Source of the DNA: JAAGZL01 sp050290785
Lineage (GTDB): Bacteria; Pseudomonadota; Gammaproteobacteria; Chromatiales; Chromatiaceae
Assembly: GCA_050290785.1 (NCBI GenBank)
Contig: JBNKIR010000048.1
Location: forward strand, 1 to 64,000
Direction of reading: 5' to 3'
Length of the DNA: 64,000 nucleotides
In this document: piece by piece, positions 39,846-48,468 of the stretch
Layout: each line of letters opens with the position of its first letter
Numbering within the stretch: position 1 is the stretch's first letter
Notes under the pieces: generated by a model
Told to the model about the DNA's origin: nothing
Seen by the model: the letters and a program-made list of their open reading frames with translations, nothing else
Database searches by the model: none
Translations under genes and position numbers: made by a program

Positions 39846-41894
39846 ATGCTCGAGACATCATCAACTGACTATCCACATATCTTTCAACCTCTGGACCTGG
39901 GCTTTACCACCCTCAAGAATAGAGTGCTCATGGGATCCATGCACCTGGGTCTGGAAGAGCTCCCCGGCGGATTCGAACGCATGGCGGCGTTCTATGCGGA
40001 GCGGGCCCGTGGCGGTGTTGCCTTGATCGTCACTGGTGGGATCGGCCCAAACCGTGAGGGTGCGGTGCATGCGAGCGCGGCCATCCTGGCGGAGAAATCC
40101 CAGCTGGCGGATCATCGCCTGATAACCGATGCGGTTCATGCGGAGGGCGGGAAGATCTGCATGCAGATCCTGCATACCGGCCGTTACGCATTCAACGACA
40201 AACTGATCGCCCCGTCCGCGATCAAGGCGCCGATCAATCCATATACCCCCAGGGCGGTCACTGCCGAAGGAGTGCAGCAACAGATAGACGATTTCGTCAA
40301 CTGCGCCGCCCTGGCGCAACAGGCCGGATATGACGGCGTGGAGATCATGGCATCAGAGGGTTACTTTCTGAACCAGTTCATCGTTAGTCGCACCAACCAG
40401 CGTGAGGACGAGTGGGGTGGTGACTACTCCCATCGAATGCGACTGCCGGTAGAGGTGGTGCGCAGGGTGCGCGCCAGGGTCGGTACCGAGTTTATCATCA
40501 TATTCCGTCTCTCCATGTTGGATCTGGTGGAGGCGGGCAGCACCTATGCAGAGGTCGTGGCCCTGGGCCGGGCGGTGGAACAGGCGGGTGCGACGCTGAT
40601 CAACACCGGTATCGGCTGGCACGAGGCCCGTATCCCCACCATCGCCACCAAGGTGCCGCGTGCGGCCTTTACCTGGGTTACCGCCAAGGTGAAGCAGGGG
40701 TTGTCCATTCCGGTGATCACCTCCAATCGTATCAATATGCCGGATGTGGCCGAGGCCATCCTGAAGGATGGCAACGCCGACATGGTCTCCATGGCGCGTC
40801 CCTTTCTGGCCGATCCGGAATTTGTCATTAAGGCCGAGCAGGGGCGGGTGGATGAGATCAACACCTGCATCGCCTGCAACCAGGCCTGTCTGGACCATGT
40901 ATTTGCCGGCAAGCTCACCAGTTGCCTGGTCAACCCTCGGGCCTGTCATGAGACAGAAATAGAGATCAGGGCTACAGATGCACCTCAGAGGCTGGCCGTG
41001 GTGGGTGCCGGACCTGCCGGTCTCGCCTTTGCCATCACTGCCGCCAGATGCGGGCATAAGGTCACCCTGTTTGATGCCGCCGATGAGATCGGTGGGCAGT
41101 TGAATCTGGCTAAGAGGATACCGGGGAAACAGGAGTTCTATGAGACCCTGCGCTACTTTCGTCGGCAACTGGAGCTGTCCGGGGTTGAGGTCAGGTTGGG
41201 GCGTGCGGCAGGGGCTGAGGATCTGAATGGCGGTGATTTTGATCAGGCCATACTCGCCAGCGGGGTTCTGCCGCGGGTCCCGGATATTGCCGGCATTGAG
41301 CATGAGAAGGTCCTCTCCTATATCGATGTGATCAAGGGCGCCGAAGTTGGACCCAGGGCCGCGGTCATCGGTGCCGGGGGGATAGGGTTTGATATCTGCG
41401 AGCTGCTGACCCATGGCTATGAGGACAGCAGCAAGGATATAAAGACCTTCATGCACAAATGGGGTGTGGACATGTCCCTCAAGGCCAGGGGGGGTGTCAC
41501 CGGCGTGCCCAGAAGGGTGGAGAAATCTCCGCGCCAGGTCTATCTGCTGCAACGCAAGGCTACCAAGGTCGGTGCCGGGCTGGGTAAGACCACCGGATGG
41601 ATCCATCGGGCCGATCTGCAGATGAAGCATGTGGAGATGATCAATAAGTGTGAATACACCAGGATCGATGATGATGGCCTGCATCTGTTGATCGATGGGG
41701 AACCAAGACTGCTGATGGTGGATAATATAGTCATCTGTGCCGGACAGGAGCCGAGACGTGAGCTGCAGGATGTGGTAAATATCCCTGTACATATAATCGG
41801 CGGCGCGGATGTGGCGGCGGAACTGGATGCCAAGCGCGCTATCGAGCAGGGAGTTCGTCTGGCAGTCGATTTAACCGGCCAACAACATAACTAG
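39846..41894 (+). CDS. fadH: NADPH-dependent 2,4-dienoyl-CoA reductase FadH
   Basis: 682-residue old-yellow-enzyme-type protein: an FMN TIM barrel (1-350), [4Fe-4S] cysteines CIACNQACLDHVF and CLVNPRAC, then FAD/NADPH domains (GAGPAGLAFAITAARCGHKV, GAGGIGFDICELL). It reduces 2,4-dienoyl-CoA so that unsaturated fatty acids can continue through beta-oxidation. The annotated start is the ATG at 39846; a TTG at 39831 is also in frame. It follows the isomerase gene by about 20 bases. Confidence 0.93.
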   Translation: MLETSSTDYPHIFQPLDLGFTTLKNRVLMGSMHLGLEELPGGFERMAAFYAERARGGVALIVTGGIGPNREGAVHASAAILAEKSQLADHRLITDAVHAEGGKICMQILHTGRYAFNDKLIAPSAIKAPINPYTPRAVTAEGVQQQIDDFVNCAALAQQAGYDGVEIMASEGYFLNQFIVSRTNQREDEWGGDYSHRMRLPVEVVRRVRARVGTEFIIIFRLSMLDLVEAGSTYAEVVALGRAVEQAGATLINTGIGWHEARIPTIATKVPRAAFTWVTAKVKQGLSIPVITSNRINMPDVAEAILKDGNADMVSMARPFLADPEFVIKAEQGRVDEINTCIACNQACLDHVFAGKLTSCLVNPRACHETEIEIRATDAPQRLAVVGAGPAGLAFAITAARCGHKVTLFDAADEIGGQLNLAKRIPGKQEFYETLRYFRRQLELSGVEVRLGRAAGAEDLNGGDFDQAILASGVLPRVPDIAGIEHEKVLSYIDVIKGAEVGPRAAVIGAGGIGFDICELLTHGYEDSSKDIKTFMHKWGVDMSLKARGGVTGVPRRVEKSPRQVYLLQRKATKVGAGLGKTTGWIHRADLQMKHVEMINKCEYTRIDDDGLHLLIDGEPRLLMVDNIVICAGQEPRRELQDVVNIPVHIIGGADVAAELDAKRAIEQGVRLAVDLTGQQHN

Positions 41895-41900
41895 AAACAT

Positions 41901-42986
41901 ATGAGTGAAGCTATGAGATATGCTGCGATTACCGGCTGGGGAAAGTGTCTCCCGCCTGCCGTTTTGACTAATGACGACCTTGCCACCTTCCTGGATACGG
42001 ACGACGAATGGATTAGAAAGCGCACCGGGATGCAGGAGCGCCGCATCTCTCACGTGCATCTCTCACAATTGGCCAGCGTTGCGGCACAAAGGGCATTGGC
42101 GGCAGCAGGTAAGAGCGCGCAGGACGTGGATCTGATCATATTGGGCACCACTACACCGGATAGCATCTGTCCCAATACCGCATCAGGCGTGCAGAAATAT
42201 ATAGACGCAAAGAATGCAGCCTGTATGGATGTCAGCACCGCCTGCACCAGTGGTCTCTATGCCTTGACCGTGGCCAACAGCATGATCCGTTCCGGGGTGG
42301 TAAACAACGCCCTGGTGATCGGGGCCGAGGTCATCTCGCCCTTGATGGATTGGGAAAACCGCAACGTGGCAGTGTTGTTCGGTGACGGTGCCGCCGCCTT
42401 TTTTCTTGAGGCCAGTACGGAGAGGCAGGGGGTAATGGCGGAGTCTCTGGGTTGTTTTGGCGAGGTGAGAGAGATTCTGAGCTTGCGCGGCTGGGGGTCT
42501 GAGCATGCCAATGAGGGCATAATGCTAGGCGATACCAAATGGATGTTTGAGGGCAAGGAGATATTCAAGCGGGCGGTCACCGGAATGGCGGATGCGTGTA
42601 CGGATGTGCTGGCCAAGGTCGGGTTGTCCATAGATGAAGTCGATTTGGTAGTGCCGCATCAGGCCAATCTGCGCATCATAGATGCATTGGCAAGCAAGAC
42701 GGGAGCGCCATCAGAGAAGGTGTTCGTAAACATACACCGCTACGGCAATATGTCGGCGGCGACCGCTCCCATAGCCTTGATTGAGGCGGTGGAAGAGGGT
42801 CGGGTAAAGCCGGGGGATAAGATCCTGATGCCGGCCTTCGGTGGTGGCCTGACCTGGAGTGCACATCTGCTGGAGTGGGGTGAAAGGACCAAGCCGTTGG
42901 CTGAATCGGATGCCGAACTGCCGCCATGCGACAAATCCGCGCTGGAACTGGTACAGGAGATTAGGCGACGCAAGGGTAAGGTCTGA
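41901..42986 (+). CDS. 3-oxoacyl-ACP synthase III family protein
   Basis: KAS III condensing enzyme, 361 residues, with the Cys-His-Asn triad: DVSTACTSGLYAL, VPHQANLRI and HRYGNMSAAT. The C-terminus is longer than housekeeping FabH. It follows fadH by six bases, which is odd for a biosynthetic enzyme. It resembles, as far as I remember, the Pseudomonas enzyme that condenses octanoyl-CoA with malonyl-ACP and so shunts beta-oxidation products to synthesis. That specific role is inference; primary FabH remains possible. Confidence 0.82.
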   Translation: MSEAMRYAAITGWGKCLPPAVLTNDDLATFLDTDDEWIRKRTGMQERRISHVHLSQLASVAAQRALAAAGKSAQDVDLIILGTTTPDSICPNTASGVQKYIDAKNAACMDVSTACTSGLYALTVANSMIRSGVVNNALVIGAEVISPLMDWENRNVAVLFGDGAAAFFLEASTERQGVMAESLGCFGEVREILSLRGWGSEHANEGIMLGDTKWMFEGKEIFKRAVTGMADACTDVLAKVGLSIDEVDLVVPHQANLRIIDALASKTGAPSEKVFVNIHRYGNMSAATAPIALIEAVEEGRVKPGDKILMPAFGGGLTWSAHLLEWGERTKPLAESDAELPPCDKSALELVQEIRRRKGKV

Positions 42987-42994
42987 TCCAAATA

Positions 42995-43180
42995 GCGCTT
43001 ACTTAAGGAAAATCAGGCCGCAAAAAACGCCAATTACCGCAAAATTCTGCAAATGATTTCCACTCGATAGCGCTTTAGTAATGTGCGTGGATTCGCGATT
43101 ATTGGCGTTCATTTGCGGCTGATCTTCTAGAGGTTGGCCACACTTGCTGGATATAAGCTTCAGCACCTTAAGATAAGCGC
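42995..43180. mobile_element. MITE-like element with nested inverted repeats
   Basis: The outer arms GCGCTTACTTAAGG (42995-43008) and CCTTAAGATAAGCGC (43166-43180) are inverted with one indel. Inside lie a second pair of about 30 bases (43011-43040 and 43095-43124; CCGCAAA and AACGCCAAT blocks). No gene is contained. This terminal-inverted-repeat structure in the gap before miaB is what a small non-autonomous transposable element would leave. The rest of the 320-base gap shows no clear gene. Confidence 0.55.
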
Positions 43181-43307
43181 CATTCATGACTTATCCCAAA
43201 TCTCCATTATTCCCTGAGGTGAGAGTGGCTTAAAAGTTAGTCTGAACTGGAAAAAATCCCCATCTGGATGTAATCTAACGCCCCTTTTTCAAAGCTCTGT
43301 GGTGCCC

Positions 43308-44660
43308 ATGTCCGGGAAACTATTTATCAAGACCTTCGGTTGTCAGATGAACGAGTACGACTCCGCCAAGATTGCGGATCTGCTCAGTGAGTCCCATGGC
43401 TACGAACTGACCGAACGGGCGGAGGAGGCGGATCTCCTGCTGCTCAACACCTGTTCCATCCGTGAGAAGGCCCAGGAAAAGGTGTTCTCCCAACTGGGAC
43501 GCTGGCGTCCCTGGAAGGTGAAGCGGCCTGATCTGATACTGGGTGTGGGTGGTTGTGTGGCCAGTCAGGAGGGAGACGCCATCCGTGAGCGGGCCCCCTA
43601 TGTGGATCTGATATTCGGTCCCCAGACCCTGCACCGCCTGCCGCAGATGCTGGACAGCGCCAGAAAGGAGCATGCCCCGGTCATCGACATCAGCTTTCCT
43701 GAAATAGAGAAATTTGACCGCCTGGCCGAGCCCAGGGCAGACGGCCCCTCCGCCTTTGTCTCCGTGATGGAGGGGTGTTCCAAATATTGCACCTACTGTG
43801 TGGTCCCCTACACCCGGGGTGAGGAGATCAGCCGTCCCTTTGACGACGTGATCGCCGAGGTGACCAAGCTGGCGCACCAGGGGGTGCGGGAGGTAAACCT
43901 GCTGGGCCAGAACGTGAATGCCTACCGCGGTCTGATGGACGATGGCGAGAGCGCCGACCTGGCCCTGCTGATCCACGCGGTGGCCGGGGTGGATGGCATC
44001 GAGCGTATCCGCTTCACTACATCCCATCCGGTGGAGTTCTCCGACAGCCTGATCGAGGCGTTCGGCGAGGTGCCGGAGCTGGTGAGCCATCTGCACCTGC
44101 CGGTGCAGTCCGGTTCGGATCGTATCCTGGCGCTGATGAAGCGTGGCCACTCTGCCTTCGAATATAAGGCCAAGATCAAACGACTGCGTGAGGTGCGGCC
44201 CGATATCAGCCTCTCCTCCGATTTTATCGTGGGCTTTCCCGGCGAGAGCGACGATGACTTTGAGCGCACCATGGATCTGATCGAGGGCATCGGCTTCGAT
44301 TACTCCTTCAGCTTCCTCTTCAGCGCCCGCCCCGGTACCCCGGCCGCGGAATATCCGGACGACATCCCGCTAGAGATTAAACAGCAACGCCTGGAACGGC
44401 TGCAGCGGCGTATCAACGAGCAGGCCCAGCAGATAAGCCGGCGTATGGTGGGGACGGTGCAGCGGGTGTTGGTGGAGCGGGTATCGCGCAAAGACAGCGA
44501 CAAACTGGCCGGACGTACAGAGAACAACCGGGTGGTGAATTTCTCCGGACCGCAGGAATTGATCGGTGAGTTCGTGGATCTCACCATCACCGAGGCCCTG
44601 CCCAATTCCCTACGCGGTGAGCTGGCGCATGGGCTAATATTAAAAGATGGAAGCCAATAA
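43308..44660 (+). CDS. miaB: tRNA-2-methylthio-N6-dimethylallyladenosine synthase MiaB
   Basis: Radical-SAM methylthiotransferase acting on ms2i6A37 of tRNA. The first cluster uses Cys12 (KTFGCQMNEYDS), NTCSIREKA and GVGGCVAS. The radical-SAM cluster is CSKYCTYCVVPYTRG. The C-terminal TRAM domain ends the 450 residues. The ATG at 43308 gives the usual MSGKLFIKTFGCQ start; two GTG codons upstream are less likely. Confidence 0.96.
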   Translation: MSGKLFIKTFGCQMNEYDSAKIADLLSESHGYELTERAEEADLLLLNTCSIREKAQEKVFSQLGRWRPWKVKRPDLILGVGGCVASQEGDAIRERAPYVDLIFGPQTLHRLPQMLDSARKEHAPVIDISFPEIEKFDRLAEPRADGPSAFVSVMEGCSKYCTYCVVPYTRGEEISRPFDDVIAEVTKLAHQGVREVNLLGQNVNAYRGLMDDGESADLALLIHAVAGVDGIERIRFTTSHPVEFSDSLIEAFGEVPELVSHLHLPVQSGSDRILALMKRGHSAFEYKAKIKRLREVRPDISLSSDFIVGFPGESDDDFERTMDLIEGIGFDYSFSFLFSARPGTPAAEYPDDIPLEIKQQRLERLQRRINEQAQQISRRMVGTVQRVLVERVSRKDSDKLAGRTENNRVVNFSGPQELIGEFVDLTITEALPNSLRGELAHGLILKDGSQ

Positions 44661-44668
44661 CGAACGAC

Positions 44669-45652
44669 GTGTCTGAACATCCCGAATCAATAGATCTGGT
44701 ACTCACCCCGGAAGACAACCACCGATTGTCCAATCTCTGCGGACAGTTGGATCAGAACCTGCGCCAGATCGAGCGGCGCCTGGGGCTGGAGATCAACAAT
44801 CGCGGCAACAGGTTTCGTCTCATCGGCGAACCCGAGGCCACCCGCGCCTGTTCTGAGGTGTTGAAAGGGCTGTATGCCACATCGGAAAATGAGGTGCTTA
44901 CCCCGGAACTGGTTCACCTCTATCTGCAGGAGTCCGGCATCGAAGAGCTCCTGCGCGATGAGGTGGAGAAGGATGTCCCTGAGGTGGTGATCAAGACCAA
45001 GCGCGGCATGGTGCGGGCGCGTGGCCCCAATCAGAAGGAGTACCTGCATCGCATCGTCACCCACGACATAAATTTCGGTGTCGGTCCTGCCGGTACCGGC
45101 AAGACCTATCTGGCGGTGGCCTGTGCGGTGGAGGCCCTGGAACGGGATAAGGTCAGACGGGTGCTGCTGGTGCGTCCGGCGGTGGAGGCAGGGGAGAAGC
45201 TGGGGTTTCTGCCCGGCGATCTGGCCGATAAGATCGACCCCTATCTGCGTCCACTGTATGACGCCCTGTATGAGATGCTGGGTTTCGAGCGGGTGGCCAA
45301 GCTGATCGAGCGTAACGTGATCGAGGTGGCCCCTCTGGCCTATATGCGCGGACGTACCCTGAACGACTCCTTTATCATCCTGGACGAGGCCCAGAACACC
45401 ACGCCGGAGCAGATGAAGATGTTCCTGACCCGTATCGGTTTCGGCTCCACTGCGGTGATCACCGGGGATGTCACCCAGGTCGATCTGCCGCGCGGGCAGC
45501 GTTCCGGGCTACGTGAGGCGTCCGAGGTGCTTGCGGACGTGGACGGCATCAGCTTTACCTTCTTCAACTCGCGGGATGTGGTGCGGCATCCCCTGGTGCT
45601 GCGTATCGTAAACGCCTATGAGGAGCATGAGTGCGACAAGGAGAGCCGGTGA
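44669..45652 (+). CDS. ybeZ: PhoH-like ATPase YbeZ
   Basis: 327 residues, GTG start. N-terminal nucleic-acid-binding region, then a PhoH ATPase with Walker A GPAGTGKTYLA, LVRPAVEAGEKLGFLPGDL and Walker B SFIILDEAQNTTPEQMKMFLTRIG. It works with YbeY in ribosome/RNA maturation. The neighbours ybeY, corC and lnt make up the conserved cluster. It overlaps ybeY by four bases (GTGA). Confidence 0.95.
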   Translation: MSEHPESIDLVLTPEDNHRLSNLCGQLDQNLRQIERRLGLEINNRGNRFRLIGEPEATRACSEVLKGLYATSENEVLTPELVHLYLQESGIEELLRDEVEKDVPEVVIKTKRGMVRARGPNQKEYLHRIVTHDINFGVGPAGTGKTYLAVACAVEALERDKVRRVLLVRPAVEAGEKLGFLPGDLADKIDPYLRPLYDALYEMLGFERVAKLIERNVIEVAPLAYMRGRTLNDSFIILDEAQNTTPEQMKMFLTRIGFGSTAVITGDVTQVDLPRGQRSGLREASEVLADVDGISFTFFNSRDVVRHPLVLRIVNAYEEHECDKESR

Positions 45653-46116
45653 AGCTGGAGCTGGAGATCCAAGACGCCACGGAGTTGGACGATATCCCCA
45701 CGCGGGAGAGCTTTAGCGCATGGTCCCTGGCCGCCATGGACGGGGTGCGGGAGCGGGCCGAGATAGTGATCCGCCTGGTGGACGAGGCGGAGAGCCGCGA
45801 GCTGAATCGAACATATCGAGGTAAGGACCGTCCCACCAACGTCCTCTCCTTTCCATCCGACCTGCCCGAGATCGTCGCTAGCGACCTGTTGGGTGATCTG
45901 GTCATCTGTGCCCCAGTGGTGCTGCGTGAGGCCCGGGAGCAGGGCAAGAGTGCGGATCAGCACTGGGCACACATGGTTGTACATGGGGTATTGCATCTCT
46001 TAGGATATGATCATCTGGACGAAGACGATGCTGAAACCATGGAACAGCTGGAGATAGAAGTGATGGCAGGACTTGGATTCCAAGACCCATATAAAGAAGC
46101 AGCAGCAGATGAGTAA
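45649..46116 (+). CDS. ybeY: Endoribonuclease YbeY
   Basis: 155-residue metalloprotein for 16S rRNA 3'-end maturation and ribosome quality control. The zinc site is HGVLHLLGYDH and the fold marker is TNVLSFPSDLP. I choose the GTG at 45649, which overlaps the ybeZ stop and has AAGGAGAG just upstream. The longer frame adds only six residues from within ybeZ. Confidence 0.95.
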   Translation: MKLELEIQDATELDDIPTRESFSAWSLAAMDGVRERAEIVIRLVDEAESRELNRTYRGKDRPTNVLSFPSDLPEIVASDLLGDLVICAPVVLREAREQGKSADQHWAHMVVHGVLHLLGYDHLDEDDAETMEQLEIEVMAGLGFQDPYKEAAADE

Positions 46117-46957
46117 CGACGAACCCGGCGGAGGTTTTATCCTTAGGCGCTGGCTGAAGAGATTGGCCCGGGTGTTCAAAGAAGGGCCGGAGAACCGTGA
46201 GCAGCTGATCGCCCTGTTAAAAGAGGCCAAGGCGCAACACCTGTTGGACGCGGAGGCCCTCTCCATGATGGAGGGCGCCCTGCAGGTATCTGAGTTGCGG
46301 GTGCGGGATATCATGATCCCACGGGCCCAGATGACGGTGATCCACCGGGATGATCAGCTGGAAACAATCCTGCCGGTGGTTATAGACTCCGCCCACTCCC
46401 GCTTTCCCGTGATCGACGATGATCGCAGTGAGGTGATCGGGATCCTTCTGGCCAAAGACCTTCTGGCCTATTGCGGTAATGGCAGCAAGCGTTTCTATGT
46501 GCGTGATCTGCTGCGGGCCGCCGTGTTCGTGCCCGAGAGCAAGCGCCTCAACGTGTTGTTGAACGAGTTTCGGGCCAACCGCAACCACATGGCCATAGTG
46601 GTGGACGAGTATGGAGATGCGGCCGGGCTGGTGACCATTGAGGATGTACTGGAACAGATCGTGGGTGAGATAGAGGACGAACACGATTTTGACGATGCCG
46701 CCGTCATACTCAAGCGCAGTGAGACGGAATACACCATAAAGGCCCACACCCCCATTGAGGACTTCAACGAATATTTCGGTGTAGAGCTGGATGCGGGGGA
46801 GTTCGATACCATGGCCGGTCTGGTCACCAATGCCATGGGGCATATGCCCAAGCGGGGTGAGCGGGTGGATATAGATCGATTCAGATTCAAGGTGCTGCGG
46901 GCGGACAGTCGCCGTATCCACCTGCTTGAGATGCGTCTGTTGCCAAAGGATGAGTAA
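46109..46957 (+). CDS. corC: CBS-domain protein CorC (YbeX)
   Basis: 282 residues: two CBS domains (about 65-190; VRDIMIPRAQMTVIHRDD and VVDEYGDAAGLVTIEDVLEQIVGEIEDEHD) followed by a CorC/HlyC domain. YbeX is linked to magnesium/cobalt efflux and more recently to ribosome metabolism. The ATG at 46109 overlaps the ybeY stop; the in-frame ATG at 46073 lies within ybeY and is less likely. Confidence 0.93.
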   Translation: MSNDEPGGGFILRRWLKRLARVFKEGPENREQLIALLKEAKAQHLLDAEALSMMEGALQVSELRVRDIMIPRAQMTVIHRDDQLETILPVVIDSAHSRFPVIDDDRSEVIGILLAKDLLAYCGNGSKRFYVRDLLRAAVFVPESKRLNVLLNEFRANRNHMAIVVDEYGDAAGLVTIEDVLEQIVGEIEDEHDFDDAAVILKRSETEYTIKAHTPIEDFNEYFGVELDAGEFDTMAGLVTNAMGHMPKRGERVDIDRFRFKVLRADSRRIHLLEMRLLPKDE

Positions 46958-46975
46958 TCTGCAACCGTAAGACGC

Positions 46976-48460
46976 ATGCCCACCCTAATACCAATAATAA
47001 AACTCATCATCGCCTTCTGTGCCGGGTCTGTCACGGTCCTGGCCTTTGCCCCTTTTGATCTCTATCTCCTGGCCATCATGGGCCCAGCCATACTGCTATG
47101 GCAGTTGTTGGATGCAGACCCGCGTACGGCCTTTCGTCTGGGCTGGTCTTTCGGTCTGGGTCTGTTGGGCGTGGGCGTGTTCTGGATGCATCTAAGTATC
47201 GATCAGTTCGGCGGCGTAGGTCCGGTGCTGGCCATACTGGTCACCATGGCCTTCATATCCCTGATGGCCATTTACTATGGTCTTATGGGTTGGCTGGGTG
47301 CGCGTATCTTTGAAAAGGCAACTTGGCCCGTTCGACTGATGGCATACGTATCTCTCTGGGTTCTGCTGGAGTGGATGCGCGGGTGGGTCCTGAGCGGATT
47401 TCCCTGGTTGGCCCTGGGCTATTCCCAGATCGAAACCCCTCTGCGAGGTTTTGCTCCCTTGCTTGGAGTGTATGTGGTGACGCTGGCGGTGCTCGTCTCT
47501 GCCGCCTGTCTGGTTGCCATGCTCAAGGGCCCAAGGGCTATGGTTGCGGCGATACTGCTCCTTTCCGTTCTTTGGGATGGTGGCTGGCTCCTAAGCCGAA
47601 ATGAGTGGGGCAGACCTTCCGGCGATGGGATCGGGGTGAGTATTATCCAGGCCAATGTGGTACAGGGGTATAAATGGCAGCCGGAGGCGAGACAGCCCAC
47701 CATAGATATCTATAGGTACCTGACGAACAAAGAGTGGAAGAGCGATCTCATCGTCTGGCCGGAGACGGCGATCCCGGATTATTTCAATCGTCTGGAGGAT
47801 GATCTATGGAAGGGTCTAGAAAAGGAGGCACAGAAGAACGGCAGTGATCTCTTGATCGGTATCGCGGTTTGGGAGGATAGCGGTGAACGCTATTTCAATT
47901 CTGTCAGTTCCATAGGTTCCGTGCGTAACTCCTACTTCAAGCGGCATCTGGTGCCATTTGGTGAGTACATGCCCATGCGCTGGCTGCTGAAGCCCCTGAT
48001 AGATTATCTGCACATCCCCATGTCGAATTTTTCACCGGGGGACGCAAAACAGCCCCTGATGCAGGTGCTGGGCCGTCAGGCCGGCGTCTCCATCTGTTAT
48101 GAAGACGCATTCGGTGATGAGGTCATTCAGGCCATGCCGGACGCGGAGTTCCTGGTGAACCTAAGTAACGACGGCTGGTTCGGCGACTCCATTGCCCTGC
48201 CGCAGCATCTGCAGATCGCTCGCATGCGCTCGCTCGAGACAGGACGCTATCAACTGCGTTCCACCAATACCGGAATATCTGCCATCATCGGCTCCAAGGG
48301 CGAACTCCTCGCCACCTCACCGGTAAACCAAGAGTATGTGCTTCGGGGTGAGATCGTCCCCATGTCCGGTATGACGCCCTATGCCTGGGTGGGGAACTGG
48401 GGTGTGGTATTGGTGGCGCTGTTGGGTTTGGTGCTGGCGTTGCGGCGAGACCGTTCATAA
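46976..48460 (+). CDS. lnt: Apolipoprotein N-acyltransferase
   Basis: 494-residue inner-membrane enzyme that adds the third acyl chain to lipoproteins. About seven or eight spans surround a periplasmic nitrilase domain with catalytic Glu (WPETAIP), Lys (YFKRHLVPFGEYMP) and Cys (VSICYEDAFGD). LSNDGWFGDS and the ARMRSLETGR stretch are also typical. Last gene of the miaB-lnt cluster; it faces the convergent GGDEF-EAL gene eight bases on. Confidence 0.95.
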   Translation: MPTLIPIIKLIIAFCAGSVTVLAFAPFDLYLLAIMGPAILLWQLLDADPRTAFRLGWSFGLGLLGVGVFWMHLSIDQFGGVGPVLAILVTMAFISLMAIYYGLMGWLGARIFEKATWPVRLMAYVSLWVLLEWMRGWVLSGFPWLALGYSQIETPLRGFAPLLGVYVVTLAVLVSAACLVAMLKGPRAMVAAILLLSVLWDGGWLLSRNEWGRPSGDGIGVSIIQANVVQGYKWQPEARQPTIDIYRYLTNKEWKSDLIVWPETAIPDYFNRLEDDLWKGLEKEAQKNGSDLLIGIAVWEDSGERYFNSVSSIGSVRNSYFKRHLVPFGEYMPMRWLLKPLIDYLHIPMSNFSPGDAKQPLMQVLGRQAGVSICYEDAFGDEVIQAMPDAEFLVNLSNDGWFGDSIALPQHLQIARMRSLETGRYQLRSTNTGISAIIGSKGELLATSPVNQEYVLRGEIVPMSGMTPYAWVGNWGVVLVALLGLVLALRRDRS

Positions 48461-48468
48461 ACGATAGT

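Noticed and set aside
40353..41792. 479-codon open frame on the minus strand
   Set aside because: Lies entirely antisense to fadH, and its translation has no recognisable motifs; a codon-bias shadow.
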